The notes below the pieces were generated by a model that made no database searches, was not told the origin of the DNA, and was given only the letters and a program-made list of their open reading frames with translations. A stretch of DNA of 64,000 nt from Paramoeba atlantica (lineage: Eukaryota; Discosea): assembly GCA_977017575.1 (NCBI GenBank), contig CDRNVI010000047.1, positions 248,001-312,000 of the forward strand, given 5' to 3'. Shown here piece after piece: positions 46,556-56,574 of the stretch (the first letter of the stretch is position 1; every line of letters begins with the position of its first letter). The position numbers and the translations under genes are program-made.

Positions 46556-47182
46556 AGCATTACAGTGCCGGATTCTATTACGGAACACCTTAATTACGGA
46601 ACCAACATTACTCTACGGAACCTACATACTCTCCATTATCTCATACTTCTTTAAAAAAATCCTTTCCTCTGCGGTCTTGCGTATCTCACGCTTCAAGTTG
46701 AAAAAAGTATCTGGCAAATTGGGGTTTGCAAATCGCTTCCGAAGAGGGGGGTCTCGAGTGGTTCTAAAGGTGCGTTTTTCTCTCCTAAAACTACATTGTA
46801 TCTATTTATGGTGCTGTCTTTGGTTCTTTGCGAAAAAACCTTTTCCGGAAAATTTTTTGTCGGGCCAAATTTCATTAATATGGGGTAGCGAGGGAGTAGT
46901 ATCTCCCTCAATAAACAGCGCCCATTTATACAGTGCCCATTTCTTCTTTTCGTTTTAATTCGTCGATAGCCGGCTTTCGACGAGGATGATAGTCCCACTT
47001 CTCGCGCATGATTCCGATGGCGTCCCAGGAGCTGATATTTACGGACCTCCACACAATAAATAGCTTTGACCCACTATTCAATCTGAATATACTCCTGTTA
47101 AACACGTTTACGATACGTGTCTTTTTAATCTTTTTCGCACTCTTTTTTTCCTCTTGTATTTTTATTGTATCACATCCGAAAC
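46556..47182. other. Intergenic, no gene seen; short repeats near the start
   Basis: TTACGGAAC(A/C) occurs about three times at 46575-46625. The remainder is AT-rich; a 93-codon frame at 46677-46958 has no motif and is judged chance. The last 60 bases before 47183 are T-rich, as in a splice acceptor region. Confidence 0.45.
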
Positions 47183-48445
47183 ATGAGTTCCCCCGTCCCT
47201 GTTCTCTCCGAAGACGAGTTAGCACGCCGTCTAATCGAACCCAGTCACTACAAAGCCTATCTTCGCACTCTCCCCCCTTCCGTACGAAACGCAACCTACG
47301 CCCTCCAAGCGCTCCAAGAGCAGTGCGATGTCCAATTCCGTGCTCGAGATCGTGAAATCGATGCCCTTGAAAAAGAATTCGATTCCTTATGTGCGTCTCT
47401 TCTTACCCATCGCGCGGCCTTAATCTCTGGAGAACTCACCCCTACCGATGCAGAAGTGGACAAAGGATTTCCTGAAGAACACAAGGGGCTTATTGAAATG
47501 CAATCTGAAACGGACCCCTCCTCTTCTTCCTTAAAATCAAAAACGGATCCTGCACCTCCCCCCAGTGCCCTTCCCGGGTTCTGGCTTCAAGCCATGAAAG
47601 GGGAGAGCGCCGTAGCCGAGACCATCACCGAAAGAGATGAAAACATTCTAAAGCATCTCTCCCATGTGGAGTGCAAACGCAACCCGGAGGCGCCACGATC
47701 GGGATTTACGCTTTTCTTTCACTTTTCATCCGAGGCTCGTAAATATTTTACCCAGCCGGTGCTCTCTAAATCGTTTGTCACGAACTACGAAGCCGAGGAA
47801 TGTATTTTTCTGGGCTCCCAGGGTTGTGAGATCTCCTGGGTCTCCGAGAGCGTGAATGTCACGCTCGAGGCGGTGCGAAAGAAGCAGCGAAGTAAGAAGA
47901 CTAGCGCGACGCGGTACGTCACCACGTATGAGCCCTGCGAGAGTTTCTTTGCGCTTTTCGAGGTCAACCACCCGGTGGATCCGAATTTAACGCCTGAGGG
48001 TAAAATGCCGAAAATAAGGGAAGAAAAGGAAAAGGAGGGGAGCGGCACGGAGAGCTCGGAAGGGGGCTCTGAAAGTAGTGGACCGGATATGATTACATTA
48101 GCCCTGTTACGTGAGCGCGATTTTGAGTTGGGTCGGTCCTTTCAGAGCGACCTGTTTTTTCGTGCCGTGGAGTACTACACGCGAGAGGTGGAATCCGACT
48201 CCGAGGATGAGGAGGATTATGATTTCGACGAGGAGGATTTCGATTTAAGCGATGATGACGAGGAATCGTCCGAGGAGGACAGTGGGAAAGATTCAACCTC
48301 AGAGGACGACTCAGAAGGAAGCACGGGGAGTGATATGGACTCCGATGGGGCGAATGAAATGTCCGTGCCGGGCATCCGGGAAGGTTCAAAGAGTGGAAAA
48401 GGGAAGGGGTCTAATAAAGCTAATGAGGACTGTAAGACACAGTAA
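47183..48445 (+). CDS. NAP1: Nucleosome assembly protein (NAP) family histone chaperone
   Basis: 420 residues from ATG 47183; upstream the frame has only a TTG. NAP proteins are dimers that carry and deposit H2A-H2B. Seen in order: the long dimerisation helix (ALQALQEQCDVQFRARDREIDALEKEFDSL), ALPGFWLQAM, the earmuff/beta core (GFTLFFHFSSEARKYFTQPVLSKSF, CEISW), EPCESFFALFEVNHP, SDLFFRAVEYYTREV, and a strongly acidic C-terminal tail of about 80 residues (EDEEDYDFDEEDFDLSDDDEE). All fit NAP1/SET. A Ser/Pro/Glu insert lies near residue 105. Confidence 0.92.
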   Translation: MSSPVPVLSEDELARRLIEPSHYKAYLRTLPPSVRNATYALQALQEQCDVQFRARDREIDALEKEFDSLCASLLTHRAALISGELTPTDAEVDKGFPEEHKGLIEMQSETDPSSSSLKSKTDPAPPPSALPGFWLQAMKGESAVAETITERDENILKHLSHVECKRNPEAPRSGFTLFFHFSSEARKYFTQPVLSKSFVTNYEAEECIFLGSQGCEISWVSESVNVTLEAVRKKQRSKKTSATRYVTTYEPCESFFALFEVNHPVDPNLTPEGKMPKIREEKEKEGSGTESSEGGSESSGPDMITLALLRERDFELGRSFQSDLFFRAVEYYTREVESDSEDEEDYDFDEEDFDLSDDDEESSEEDSGKDSTSEDDSEGSTGSDMDSDGANEMSVPGIREGSKSGKGKGSNKANEDCKTQ

Positions 48446-48845
48446 CGTAGGGACTTTGATTCCAAGCTTTCTATTCTAACCTGTGCTCTCCTCTGACTAG
48501 TTTTATCCCATCAGCGTCTTCGGTCCCCTAACGATCGATATTATCTTGTTAGGAGGTTGGTAAAACTTTTTAATACAAAATTTTAACGCCATGAATGGAG
48601 CTTGTTTTTCTGTACTATTTTGCAGGGGAATAAAAGAGTTTTTTCAGTATCGCTTTTGAGGAAAATTGAGATTTTTTATTACCTACTTTTGTATACCTTC
48701 GTAATATAGCTATACCTTAGTAGTTGGGGGATATGGTAAACTGAACTGACTTAAATAGGGACATACACGTAGTATAACCCGTTATCATAGTAGAATCTAT
48801 TAGTTAGCAGTGACAGTAGCTTCTAAATTTATAACAACCTGTGTT
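48446..48845. other. Intergenic, no gene seen
   Basis: AT-rich; nothing shared with other parts of the window. Confidence 0.4.
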
Positions 48846-49472
48846 ATGGTCTCAGATCGTGTGACCGGTTCAAGACATCTCTCTTATCATCCCGAAGCAT
48901 TCGAGTTCTCTGACATAGCGGATGAAAGCCGGAAAACGGGAAAAGTAAGAGGTGCACTATTTCCTGTAGAGTACGAGCTTGAGCGTTTGGTAAGTAACAT
49001 AGTGAATCCGCTTCCTTCATGGAACGCCTCCGTACCTGCACACCAGTGGGAAGGGGTCGATTGTTCTGGCGAAGGGAAAATCTTGGGGTTTGTGGTGAAA
49101 TGCAAAAGATTGATGGGTTCATTTCAATGGAGTGCACTGCCTAGATCTCTACTTAAATTCTCAGTGCACAACAACAAGCTTAGCGGGGGATTAGACCTCG
49201 TAAGCCTTCCACCGCGATTGGGTTCCCTGAACGCGTCGTATAATCAATTTATGGGTAGTATTGACCTTTGTCATCTTCCTGCAACCTTATTTTCGTTGAT
49301 ACTGTCAATGAATAAATTGTGTGGTGATGTAACGCTTGTCAATCTGCCTTCTCGAATGCGAAACCTTTCGCTTCGTAAAAACGCCGAGCTTACGGGTACA
49401 GTGCACGCACGCTTACTATCAAAAATGAGGTACAAGTCGTTTGTTGGTACAAAAATTTTAGTGCTGAACTGA
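48846..49472 (+). CDS. Leucine-rich repeat protein, FSDT subfamily (LRR-14)
   Basis: 208 residues from ATG 48846 (MVSDRVTGSRHLSYHPEAFEFSD); upstream only a GTG. KTGKVRGALFPVEYELERLVSNIVNPLPSWN, WEGVDC, about five repeats (LPRLGSLNASYNQFMGSIDL-type; LPATLFSLILSMNKLCGDVTL) and the tail RKNAELTGTVHARLL. It is the best intact match for split LRR-9 and was used here to place the S2 and S3 junctions. Confidence 0.86.
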   Translation: MVSDRVTGSRHLSYHPEAFEFSDIADESRKTGKVRGALFPVEYELERLVSNIVNPLPSWNASVPAHQWEGVDCSGEGKILGFVVKCKRLMGSFQWSALPRSLLKFSVHNNKLSGGLDLVSLPPRLGSLNASYNQFMGSIDLCHLPATLFSLILSMNKLCGDVTLVNLPSRMRNLSLRKNAELTGTVHARLLSKMRYKSFVGTKILVLN

Positions 49473-49750
49473 TCACCAACGTAGCCCACACGTTGTGTAC
49501 ATACTAGGGCTCACTGCGTGTCTTTTCTCCTGTCTTTGGGTTAATTCTGTTCCCATTTTAATCATACGTTTTTTAGAGTGATTTCTGGATTACATTTTAA
49601 TCGGACTCGTTTCTTTTCGAGAACCGTAACATACATTTCATCTTAACTTTGAAAACAAATTAACGTTTATTTGCTCTTGATGGCATCCTTAGCTTATTGT
49701 ATGATACTCAAAAGTAAATATCTTACTACTCTGTTCGCAGCAATTGTTTT

Positions 49751-49969
49751 ATGTCCACTGTGTGCTCTGATTGTCGTCAATCCGACGTAGATTGCGTCGC
49801 CGATCAAAAAACTGAGAAATCGTATTGTTCTTCATGCTGGTCAGACTATCTCATTGCTTCACGATTAATATGTCATATTTGTCGGAAAGCGGTTGCCAGC
49901 GTTCGGGATCCAGAAGTGCAGAACAATGTTTGCGCCACATGTTGGCGAGAAAAAAAGGTAAAAAACTAA
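49751..49969 (+). CDS. Small protein with four CxxC pairs, probable zinc-binding
   Basis: 72 residues with four evenly spaced CxxC motifs: C5-C8, C26-C29, C41-C44 and C61-C64. The spacing suits two zinc sites, each made of two pairs, as in small zinc ribbons or treble-clef proteins. No family could be named. ATG 49751 follows a T-rich stretch, as with other genes here, and the strand agrees. The cysteine regularity makes a chance ORF unlikely. Confidence 0.65.
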   Translation: MSTVCSDCRQSDVDCVADQKTEKSYCSSCWSDYLIASRLICHICRKAVASVRDPEVQNNVCATCWREKKVKN

Positions 49970-50273
49970 ATAGGGCGTCTGCGGTCTTTTTTTCGCTTTC
50001 CTCATTGAATACAGTATATTCGTTACCACGAATCAATTGCAGGGCATACATTTCATTTGCTTCAACGTACCTCAAGTCAAATACATCTTTTGATATTCAC
50101 GCATAACACGAAAGCTGTCCAGCTTTTTTGATCATAGAAAGTTAAAATTTATGTTTCGGTCACTCTTTTGTTTCGTTCGGTAAACTTCTATTCGAGCACT
50201 TTTTCTAAAATACAATACTGAATAAAAGCGTTTCCGTACATGCATTTCACCCAGGTGCATTTTCAAAACATAA
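49970..50273. other. Intergenic, no gene seen
   Basis: AT-rich 304-base spacer with T runs before the MAM33-like gene. Confidence 0.4.
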
Positions 50274-51746
50274 ATGACCCTTGTGACGATCTACACCCGC
50301 CGCCCCGGTAGTCTCCTACGCGGCTCCTTTCCCCACCCCCTCGCAAAACGCACCCCTTCCACGGTTCCCCCTTTCCACCCACCCCCCCTCACCCGAACCT
50401 ACTCCACCCTTGGTCCCATCATCAGCAGCTCCCACGAAGATCCCCAAACCCCCTCCAACACAACCCCTACACCCTCCTCCCATCTTCCCCCTCACAACTC
50501 CGGCCGATTTACCTCGAAAACCCCCAACGGTTTAAATTCGCCATCTCACCCATCCTCATCTTCAGCCTTTTCTTCTGCATCATCCTCTTCCTCCTCTTCA
50601 CCATCATCCCCACAAGAAACGGCCTCTCCTCCATCGGGGATGAATTTTAATCCAAGTTCTTCTTCTTCTTCTTTTTCTTCTTCCTCCTCTCTCCCCGACA
50701 CGCCCCTGAACGCCCCCCCTCCCCTCTCCCCCGGGCAGCGTGAGCTCGGGGACCACCACGCCCCCCGCGCCCTCTCCAGTTTCGCCCAAACCGCAGCCAA
50801 CCTGCGTGCCTGTCTCGAGCGCGAGATCCACGAGGAGGAGGCAGCGCGCACGGACAAGCCCCCCCCGCTCCCCCTGCCCGGGGGACAGCAAAAGTGGCGT
50901 GTGCAGCACAGCGGGGGGCACAACGCAATTGTCATGACACGTGAGTTTGTAAAGATGAAGAAAAAGAATAGAGAAGAAGATTGTGAAAAGGAGAAGAAAG
51001 AAGAAGCTTGTGAAAAAGAGAGTAAAGAAGAAAGTTGTGACAAAGCTCAAGACGGCCATCGAAAGGATAAGACACGTGGGAGCTCTGAGGATGAAAAAAA
51101 TGAAACCGAGTTGCATAGGGTAACCACGGCGGTGAGTCGGATAGAACCGATTCTGGATACGGAACAAGGTCCCAAGCCACGGCATTATCCGTTTGTGCTT
51201 CGGATAGAAAAGACAAAGGAATACGTGATGGAGCTCAGTATGGATGTCGTCGAGGGGGAGTGTATTGTGGATGATGTGGTGGTGCGACGCCGGGGGGTAA
51301 ATGGAGGTTCGGGGGTTGAAAAAATAGGGTGTTCGGGGCAGCAGACCAAGGAGGGTTTGGAAGCAACACAGCGCCTAGAGGATTCGGATACGATTGTGGG
51401 AGAAAGAAGAGGATCGATGGAAACGGTACGAGGTGGGTCCGTTTCGGGTCGGTCCATTTCGTATGAGGACACAACAGAGAGGGGGGAGGAGAATTCCTCC
51501 GATGCTTCCGGTTTGTCTTCGCGCACCACAGATGCGCTACTCACACCAGAGGAAAGACAGCTTAGTTTTAAAGGCCCACAGCCTTTGGAGGACATGGATC
51601 CGAAAATGTATGACCAACTTCAGCGGTTTCTTCGTGTTCGAGGAATTGACGAGGATTTTGCCATTTTTCTTACTCAGCAAATTGCGTGGCACGAGCAAGA
51701 AGAGTATGAGGCTTGGCTGAGACATTTGGGTGACTTTATTTCCTAG
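50274..51746 (+). CDS. MAM33: Mitochondrial p32/MAM33 (C1QBP) family protein
   Basis: 490 residues. The N-terminus MTLVTIYTRRPGSLLRGSF is a typical matrix presequence. Then comes a 100-residue Ser/Pro-rich linker. The family fold follows in parts: ANLRACLEREIHEEE, a strand with AIVMTREFVK, a Lys/Glu-rich insert of about 60 residues, HYPFVLRIEKT...YVMELSMDVVEGECIVDDVVV, and the C-terminal helix pair MDPKMYDQLQRFLRVRGID and FAIFLTQQIAWHEQEEYEAWLRHLGDFIS, which is diagnostic. Members are acidic trimers of the matrix; a kinetoplastid member (p22) aids RNA editing. Two low-complexity inserts make this one about twice the usual length. Confidence 0.85.
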   Translation: MTLVTIYTRRPGSLLRGSFPHPLAKRTPSTVPPFHPPPLTRTYSTLGPIISSSHEDPQTPSNTTPTPSSHLPPHNSGRFTSKTPNGLNSPSHPSSSSAFSSASSSSSSSPSSPQETASPPSGMNFNPSSSSSSFSSSSSLPDTPLNAPPPLSPGQRELGDHHAPRALSSFAQTAANLRACLEREIHEEEAARTDKPPPLPLPGGQQKWRVQHSGGHNAIVMTREFVKMKKKNREEDCEKEKKEEACEKESKEESCDKAQDGHRKDKTRGSSEDEKNETELHRVTTAVSRIEPILDTEQGPKPRHYPFVLRIEKTKEYVMELSMDVVEGECIVDDVVVRRRGVNGGSGVEKIGCSGQQTKEGLEATQRLEDSDTIVGERRGSMETVRGGSVSGRSISYEDTTERGEENSSDASGLSSRTTDALLTPEERQLSFKGPQPLEDMDPKMYDQLQRFLRVRGIDEDFAIFLTQQIAWHEQEEYEAWLRHLGDFIS

Positions 51747-52129
51747 AGTTGAAAGAAGGAGTATTCAGCGGAATTTTGGTAACGAAATCTGGTTTGGAAT
51801 TGAAGCCTCTAGCAACGTGTTATATAGGTCGCATCATTTCAGATTTTGTAACTCTTTTCCTATGCTATTGATAGCTCTACGGTATCTAGTTTATATTAAG
51901 AGCCCTAATGCACAGGAGAGAGTCAACCTCCGATCCGTTGCTCCAAGCAATTGCTTTGCAACGTATGGTCTTGTGTTGATAGTTCCTGGGCAGAGATTTC
52001 ACACATTTTTTTCAAAATGTCGCCCTATTTTATCAAAAGAGAAAAAATCAGAAGCGAGTTCCCTCAAGAACTTCCCGTGGCGTTTTGAGCGTGCGGTCCT
52101 ACTCGTCACCAGGGAAGACGAAGGAAATC
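51747..52129. other. Intergenic, no gene seen
   Basis: A 145-codon frame (51730-52167) overlaps the MAM33-like stop and the transposase relic and has no motif; rejected as a gene. Confidence 0.4.
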
Positions 52130-52440
52130 CACAGGATGCTTTTTGTGGCGGACTACGAGAAAACTAACTCATATTCTAGCACAGCCCAAAATTTTGGGGT
52201 CCACGAGGGAACTGTTAAGCTCTAGGTGGAGCGCTACAAGGCCACTGGTGACGTGATCAGTCCGTCTCCTAAGCGTTTGCCTAGGGTTGACACCCTTGTA
52301 TGTCATGGGAATCCCATAATTATGGGCGACAAAGAATCATACTCAGATATTACAAGTGACCTGAATAAGTAGCGCCAAGCAGTTTCGGAGGTACTTAAAA
52401 AAATGTCGTGTCTGATATTGGAGCTCATGCAAGTGTGACT
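52130..52440 (+). pseudogene. Degenerate N-terminal part of a Tc1-type transposase
   Basis: One frame reads YEKTNSYSSTAQNFGVHEGTVKL, stop, VERYKATGDVISPSPKRLPR, matching the helix-turn-helix that opens Tc1 transposases. A worn continuation follows, SYSDITSDLNK, stop, RQAVSEVLKKM. Two stops in about 100 codons. No TIRs were found around it. Confidence 0.5.
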
Positions 52441-52620
52441 GGCACTGGCTGGCACAGATTGACACTGGCTGGCACAGAATTTTTTATTTTATCACCCCAT
52501 GTTGAGTCACAGGCCACAAAAAAAACACGTTCCGCCAGTCAACCATTTCCGGTCCCCTAGAAAAATGGCCGTTGTGGCTTGCACTGGCTGGCACAAGTTG
52601 GCACTGGCTTGCTGTGGCGG
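52438..52620. repeat. Scattered ACTGGCTGGCAC repeats
   Basis: GGCACTGGCTGGCACA occurs four times with small changes (52443, 52468, 52582 and 52604 regions), in two clusters of two. The rest of 52620-53011 shows nothing until the pyrimidine-rich leader (52985-53011). Confidence 0.6.
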
Positions 52621-53011
52621 TGTGCATGAGGTCCATTGCATCACCAGACCACGCGAAAGCATGGACCGCTGGATTCCATTTGTAGTCCTTGCACGAGGTG
52701 TATTCCAAATAGTGATTGCGAAAAGCGGACCAGAGCACCGAAGAGATTATTCGCCTCTTAAACAATTCTGATTCGTTCGCCTTCCTCAGGGTGTCATCGG
52801 GTAAAGTGAACATAGAGAGGAGAAATTCACGACAAACTGAACACTGATTTATTTCTATTTTTTGACGTTACAGCAATTCTCCGTCGCAGAATGACAATTT
52901 TCGGCATTGAAAAGCGTCTACGCTTAATCATAAAAAATCCTGCTCCCCTCTACGAAACTATTTTTTACCATCGAATCCCATACTTATTTCCCCCCTCTCT
53001 CTCCCCTCTTC

Positions 53012-54445
53012 ATGTGGCGTCTCCTCTCCCCCTTCCTTTCCCGCTCCTCCAATGCCCACAAATCGAACGCCCGTCCTCGAGATCCCTGGCATGTCCGCTT
53101 ACGTTTTCCCGTCTACCTGTGCTCTACTGCGGTCATGAGCTTTGGTACTCTCTACGCTGTGCGACAAGCCCATATTCACCTGTTTGATACCACTGGGCAC
53201 GTGAGCCCAGGAAACCTTCACCGCGCGGTAACCACTCAGCTACAACAGAGAGTGATGCAACAAGGAGGAAAAGAGAAAGGAGAAGAAATAGAAAAAGGAG
53301 AAGAAAATAAAAAACAAGCTGCTGTTTCGTATGCCGATCTTTGGGAACTTCTTCTTTGGCATGCTCTCACGACACCTTCTGGAAAATTTGACAACACTTT
53401 GTTTTCTCGGAGTGATGTTCCGTGTAGGTGGGAGGAAGCTCGGCGAGTGCTACGTAAGGTTGTGGAAAATGCGGATCAACGCTCTTCGTGGGCACGTCTG
53501 TATCGTTTCTCTAAGCCTGTCTCAGAATCGGATTTGTTGGCGCTGGCCGCGTGTGTGGTTCTGGAGGAGCTCGGCGGTCCCTCCCTGAAGCCACTGTTTG
53601 GGAGAAAAGATTGCAATAGCACGGAAATGACGGCATCATTTGAAGAATCGTGGCAAGATCATAGTTGCCGTTTTTATCGTTCCATATGTAGTTATTTGCC
53701 CACTCGCTCTTCTGGGCGCTTGTCGGAAGAGGCTCGAGAACATGTATTGGTGAATCAGAATCCTTTTTTACGTGATATGACTTTTGTTTGGAAGGTAATT
53801 GCGGTAGTTACCGATTCTAGACGTTACGTTTCGAGATCTCCTCCGCTCACCGTTGAAGAATTCCGGGTTCTTGTATTGAGACTACTCTTTCCAAAGTTTC
53901 ATAACATTGCAGAAAAGTCGGTCACTACCTCACACGTGCCTTTGCCCCGCGTACTTCGTTCAGACACTTTATCCGTGCGTGATCTCGTCGCTCTTCTCGG
54001 GGGTTGTCGTATAATCAACTTTGCTCATACTTCTTCTTACGTCCCGAAGCTAATCGAGGAGAAGCGAAAGAATAAAACTGGAGAACTCCATGGTGCTTTT
54101 AGCAATCACTATTTTATGTGGCTCTGGAAAAAATCACGTCTTCTCGAAGAGTTTATTGGCCAGAGAACTCAACAGAATAGTACGAGCGAGTCCAAAATTT
54201 GGTCTGTCTGGCACGATAAACCTGGAAACCCTGAGTTCTTTTCGTTTTTGAAGAGTCAATCCCTTCAGTCGTCGCCTTACGGTGCTGAGCTTTTATTGCT
54301 CTCCTACGCCCTTCCACGTTCGTGGGTAGAAAAGTTTTCCAGAGATGAGGTGTCTTTTTTCGAATCTTTTGCTGCCGTGTTCGCTTCCCTACTGGCTCGG
54401 GGCATAGCCTCGGACTCCTTGGTTGAAGGATACATGAAGTACTAA
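53012..54445 (+). CDS. Degenerate class I haem peroxidase (APX/CcP-like), membrane-anchored
   Basis: 477 residues. An N-terminal basic head and a hydrophobic segment (residues 33-50) suggest a mitochondrial inner-membrane anchor. The class I peroxidase outline is clear: LLLWHAL (113-119) for the distal site, VSESDLLALAACVVLEELGGPSL plus GRKD (170-200), DLVALLGGCRI (324-334) for the proximal site, GAFSNHYFMWL (361-371), and FSRDEVSFFESFAAVFASL (442-460). Distal His117 and Trp116 remain. The distal Arg is Leu113, the proximal His is Cys332 and the Asp of the proximal triad is Tyr432. Normal peroxidase chemistry is unlikely; cysteine-ligated or haem-free function is inferred. A degenerate peroxidase is known in Leishmania. 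Confidence 0.75.
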   Translation: MWRLLSPFLSRSSNAHKSNARPRDPWHVRLRFPVYLCSTAVMSFGTLYAVRQAHIHLFDTTGHVSPGNLHRAVTTQLQQRVMQQGGKEKGEEIEKGEENKKQAAVSYADLWELLLWHALTTPSGKFDNTLFSRSDVPCRWEEARRVLRKVVENADQRSSWARLYRFSKPVSESDLLALAACVVLEELGGPSLKPLFGRKDCNSTEMTASFEESWQDHSCRFYRSICSYLPTRSSGRLSEEAREHVLVNQNPFLRDMTFVWKVIAVVTDSRRYVSRSPPLTVEEFRVLVLRLLFPKFHNIAEKSVTTSHVPLPRVLRSDTLSVRDLVALLGGCRIINFAHTSSYVPKLIEEKRKNKTGELHGAFSNHYFMWLWKKSRLLEEFIGQRTQQNSTSESKIWSVWHDKPGNPEFFSFLKSQSLQSSPYGAELLLLSYALPRSWVEKFSRDEVSFFESFAAVFASLLARGIASDSLVEGYMKY

Positions 54446-54784
54446 AGCTAAAACACCGTTTGTTGGAGTTCTATCCGTTGAGACGACAACAAAAAGAGTG
54501 GGACGTCAATTTTTTTGCCTTTCATTTTTCGGAGCTCTTTTTTAGCCAACAAGCCCTTTTGATAGTCCAGTGAAGGGATGTGGGTGACCCTCGCGAAACC
54601 TCGGTGAAACATAGTGAAACCTCGCTACCCGTAGCCCCTCATGTAGCCAATGGTACATTTTTAGTTTCACGAATTTCATACTCTTTCTTGTAGACAAGGG
54701 TAGGGGTTAACATGGCTGTAGCACTATAACATGCCCCGCGGGCATGTTAGTCCCCCCTCCATAAGTAATTATGGAGTAATTATT
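54446..54784. other. Intergenic with small inverted repeats
   Basis: At 54566-54650 lies a copy of the GGGATGTGGGT...ACCCGTAGCCCC inverted-repeat element (compare 10862). At about 54728-54748 is a perfect palindrome, ACATGCCC-CGC-GGGCATGT. No gene seen. Confidence 0.5.
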
Positions 54785-55674
54785 GCGGTGGTTGTAAAAC
54801 TACCGCTCTACACTCGATTATTGAAAAAAAAGTGAACAAAAACAGTGAAAATATAAAGGGGAACACAGTAATATAATAGAAGAAAAAAATATAAAAGGGG
54901 GCTCCGGTGGTCCAAAACTGAAAAAAAAATTTGAAAAAAATGGGGGGTCCATGGGGGGGGTCCAGGGGGGGGGTCCAGGGGGGGGGGTATGGTCGAGCAA
55001 ATTTTTTCGAAAAAATTAGTTTTCGAAAAAAAACCGCAGAAAGGGTAGCCGGGGTCTTGGCGCGCATTTTCCACCCCCCTACCCGGGGGTGACCCCCCCG
55101 CGTATCCGCAGGACGGGTCCGCCAAGTTCGGATTTTTTCGGAAAAAAAATTTTGAAAAAAATTTCAACTTGGCGAAAAAAATGACAAAAAAAATATTTTT
55201 CCAAAATCGTTTCCCCTATTGTATTTTGATAGTTTGGGACCTACACTAGCTTTCTACGCAGTTGTTTTCGCAAGGTATCACTTCTTCGAACTGTGGTGCG
55301 CCCCCCAAAATGACCCATTTTTGACTAAAAAAGGTGAAAAAGTATTTTTCGGACCTAAAGGGGCATTTTTGTGTCGAAAGAATGGTATGGTTGGAGTCGC
55401 ATTCTCTACCCAATACGTTCGGTAGGCTTCCATTCATGCCTGCGAGTGATTTCCCACGCGCAAATGTCGGATTTAGTGTTCTGAGAGCAAAAATATGCGA
55501 AAATGACCCCATTTGTACCCGAAATTCGGCTATTTTTGGCTATAATCTTTCCGTTTTCCAGGCTAAATTTTCTTTTTTAGGCTCTTCGTTAAACGCGGCG
55601 GTAGTTTTCAACGCGAAGCGCGCAGCATGAGTGACTTCTAAGTTGAAAGCAACCACCGCGTTTAACGAAGAGCC
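54785..55674 (-). mobile_element. Hairpin-ended repeat, copy 3 (reverse, complete)
   Basis: 890 bp. The small hairpin GCGGTGGTTGTAAAACTACCGC is at the left and the 95-base hairpin at the right (55580-55674). The interior matches copy 1 in reverse, with a longer G-rich patch (54936-54990) and CCACCCCCCTACCCGGGGGTG at about 55070. Confidence 0.78.
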
Positions 55675-55784
55675 TAAAAAAGAAAATTGTGTCTGTAATC
55701 TAATACTTTGTCAGTATGCACTCGCATAACACCGTTTTTCTCGCTCCATAAAAAATCATTTTTGTCTCTCACGCAATATATCAG

Positions 55785-56360
55785 ATGCCCTTCTCCGCCC
55801 TCTGCTCGGACCGCCCCCGTGGTTCGAAAGTTCGCGGTGCACCCATCCCATCGGAATACAAACTTTTGGGATTCATTGCCAATATTTCAGATCCCCACCC
55901 CTCATGGTCGGACCACAACAAGGCGTTTCGGTGGCATGGAGTGTATTGCACCTCTGGTGACATTACTACTGTAAATTGGGCCGGGATGCAAAAACAAGGC
56001 ACACTCGGATGGCAGCATATTCCCCAAACTTTACTCTCTCTTACACTTAACAACAACGCGTTCTACGGAACCGTCGATTGGGGATTTCTTCCTCCGAAAT
56101 TGAGCGTGCTTGATTTGGCCAGCAATCGGTTCTCAGGCAGTGTGGACTGTGACCTGCTGCCGAAAACGCTTGAGTATCTTTATTTGCCTCGAAATCTATT
56201 CAGTGGGGAGGTCGATTTCGTGGCGCTTTTTCGAGAACGATCTTTGATGTGTTTTGATCTCAGTGGGAATGCTGGTTTACGAGGGGAAATCGCCGTACAT
56301 AGCATTCCATCAACGCTACGGTATTGGTTTACCACTGAAACAGAAATTAAAAGGGTCTAA
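55785..56360 (+). CDS. Leucine-rich repeat protein (LRR-15)
   Basis: 191 residues. Head MPFSALCSDRPRG, SKVRGAPIPSEYKLLGFIANISDPHPSW, WHGVYC, about five repeats (LPPKLSVLDLASNRFSGSVDC, LPKTLEYLYLPRNLFSGEVDF) and the end NAGLRGEIAVHSIPSTLRYW. Its start lies about 110 bases past the hairpin repeat copy 3, so that element forms its upstream region. No signal peptide. Confidence 0.85.
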   Translation: MPFSALCSDRPRGSKVRGAPIPSEYKLLGFIANISDPHPSWSDHNKAFRWHGVYCTSGDITTVNWAGMQKQGTLGWQHIPQTLLSLTLNNNAFYGTVDWGFLPPKLSVLDLASNRFSGSVDCDLLPKTLEYLYLPRNLFSGEVDFVALFRERSLMCFDLSGNAGLRGEIAVHSIPSTLRYWFTTETEIKRV

Positions 56361-56574
56361 AGTGAAATGCTTTAAATACATAAATAGAGTAAGACGAAGT
56401 CTGTTTTCCTTTGATTGGGTTCCTTTTTTTCAGTTTTTTAATGTTGCTTTTTTTGCTTTCAAATAATTGCTTTTTCTTCTATCTTCAAGACCTACCGGTC
56501 GGAGTTTTTCATTCTTGAAAGCATAGTTGTTCTATTCCCATGCTTTTGAATTTCTTTAAGATAGGCCCAATAGA

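Noticed and set aside
46677-46958. 93-codon frame between LRR-13 and NAP
   Set aside because: No motif, AT-rich, no paralogue; judged chance.
51730-52167. 145-codon + frame after MAM33
   Set aside because: It overlaps the MAM33 stop and crosses a transposase relic in another frame; no motif.
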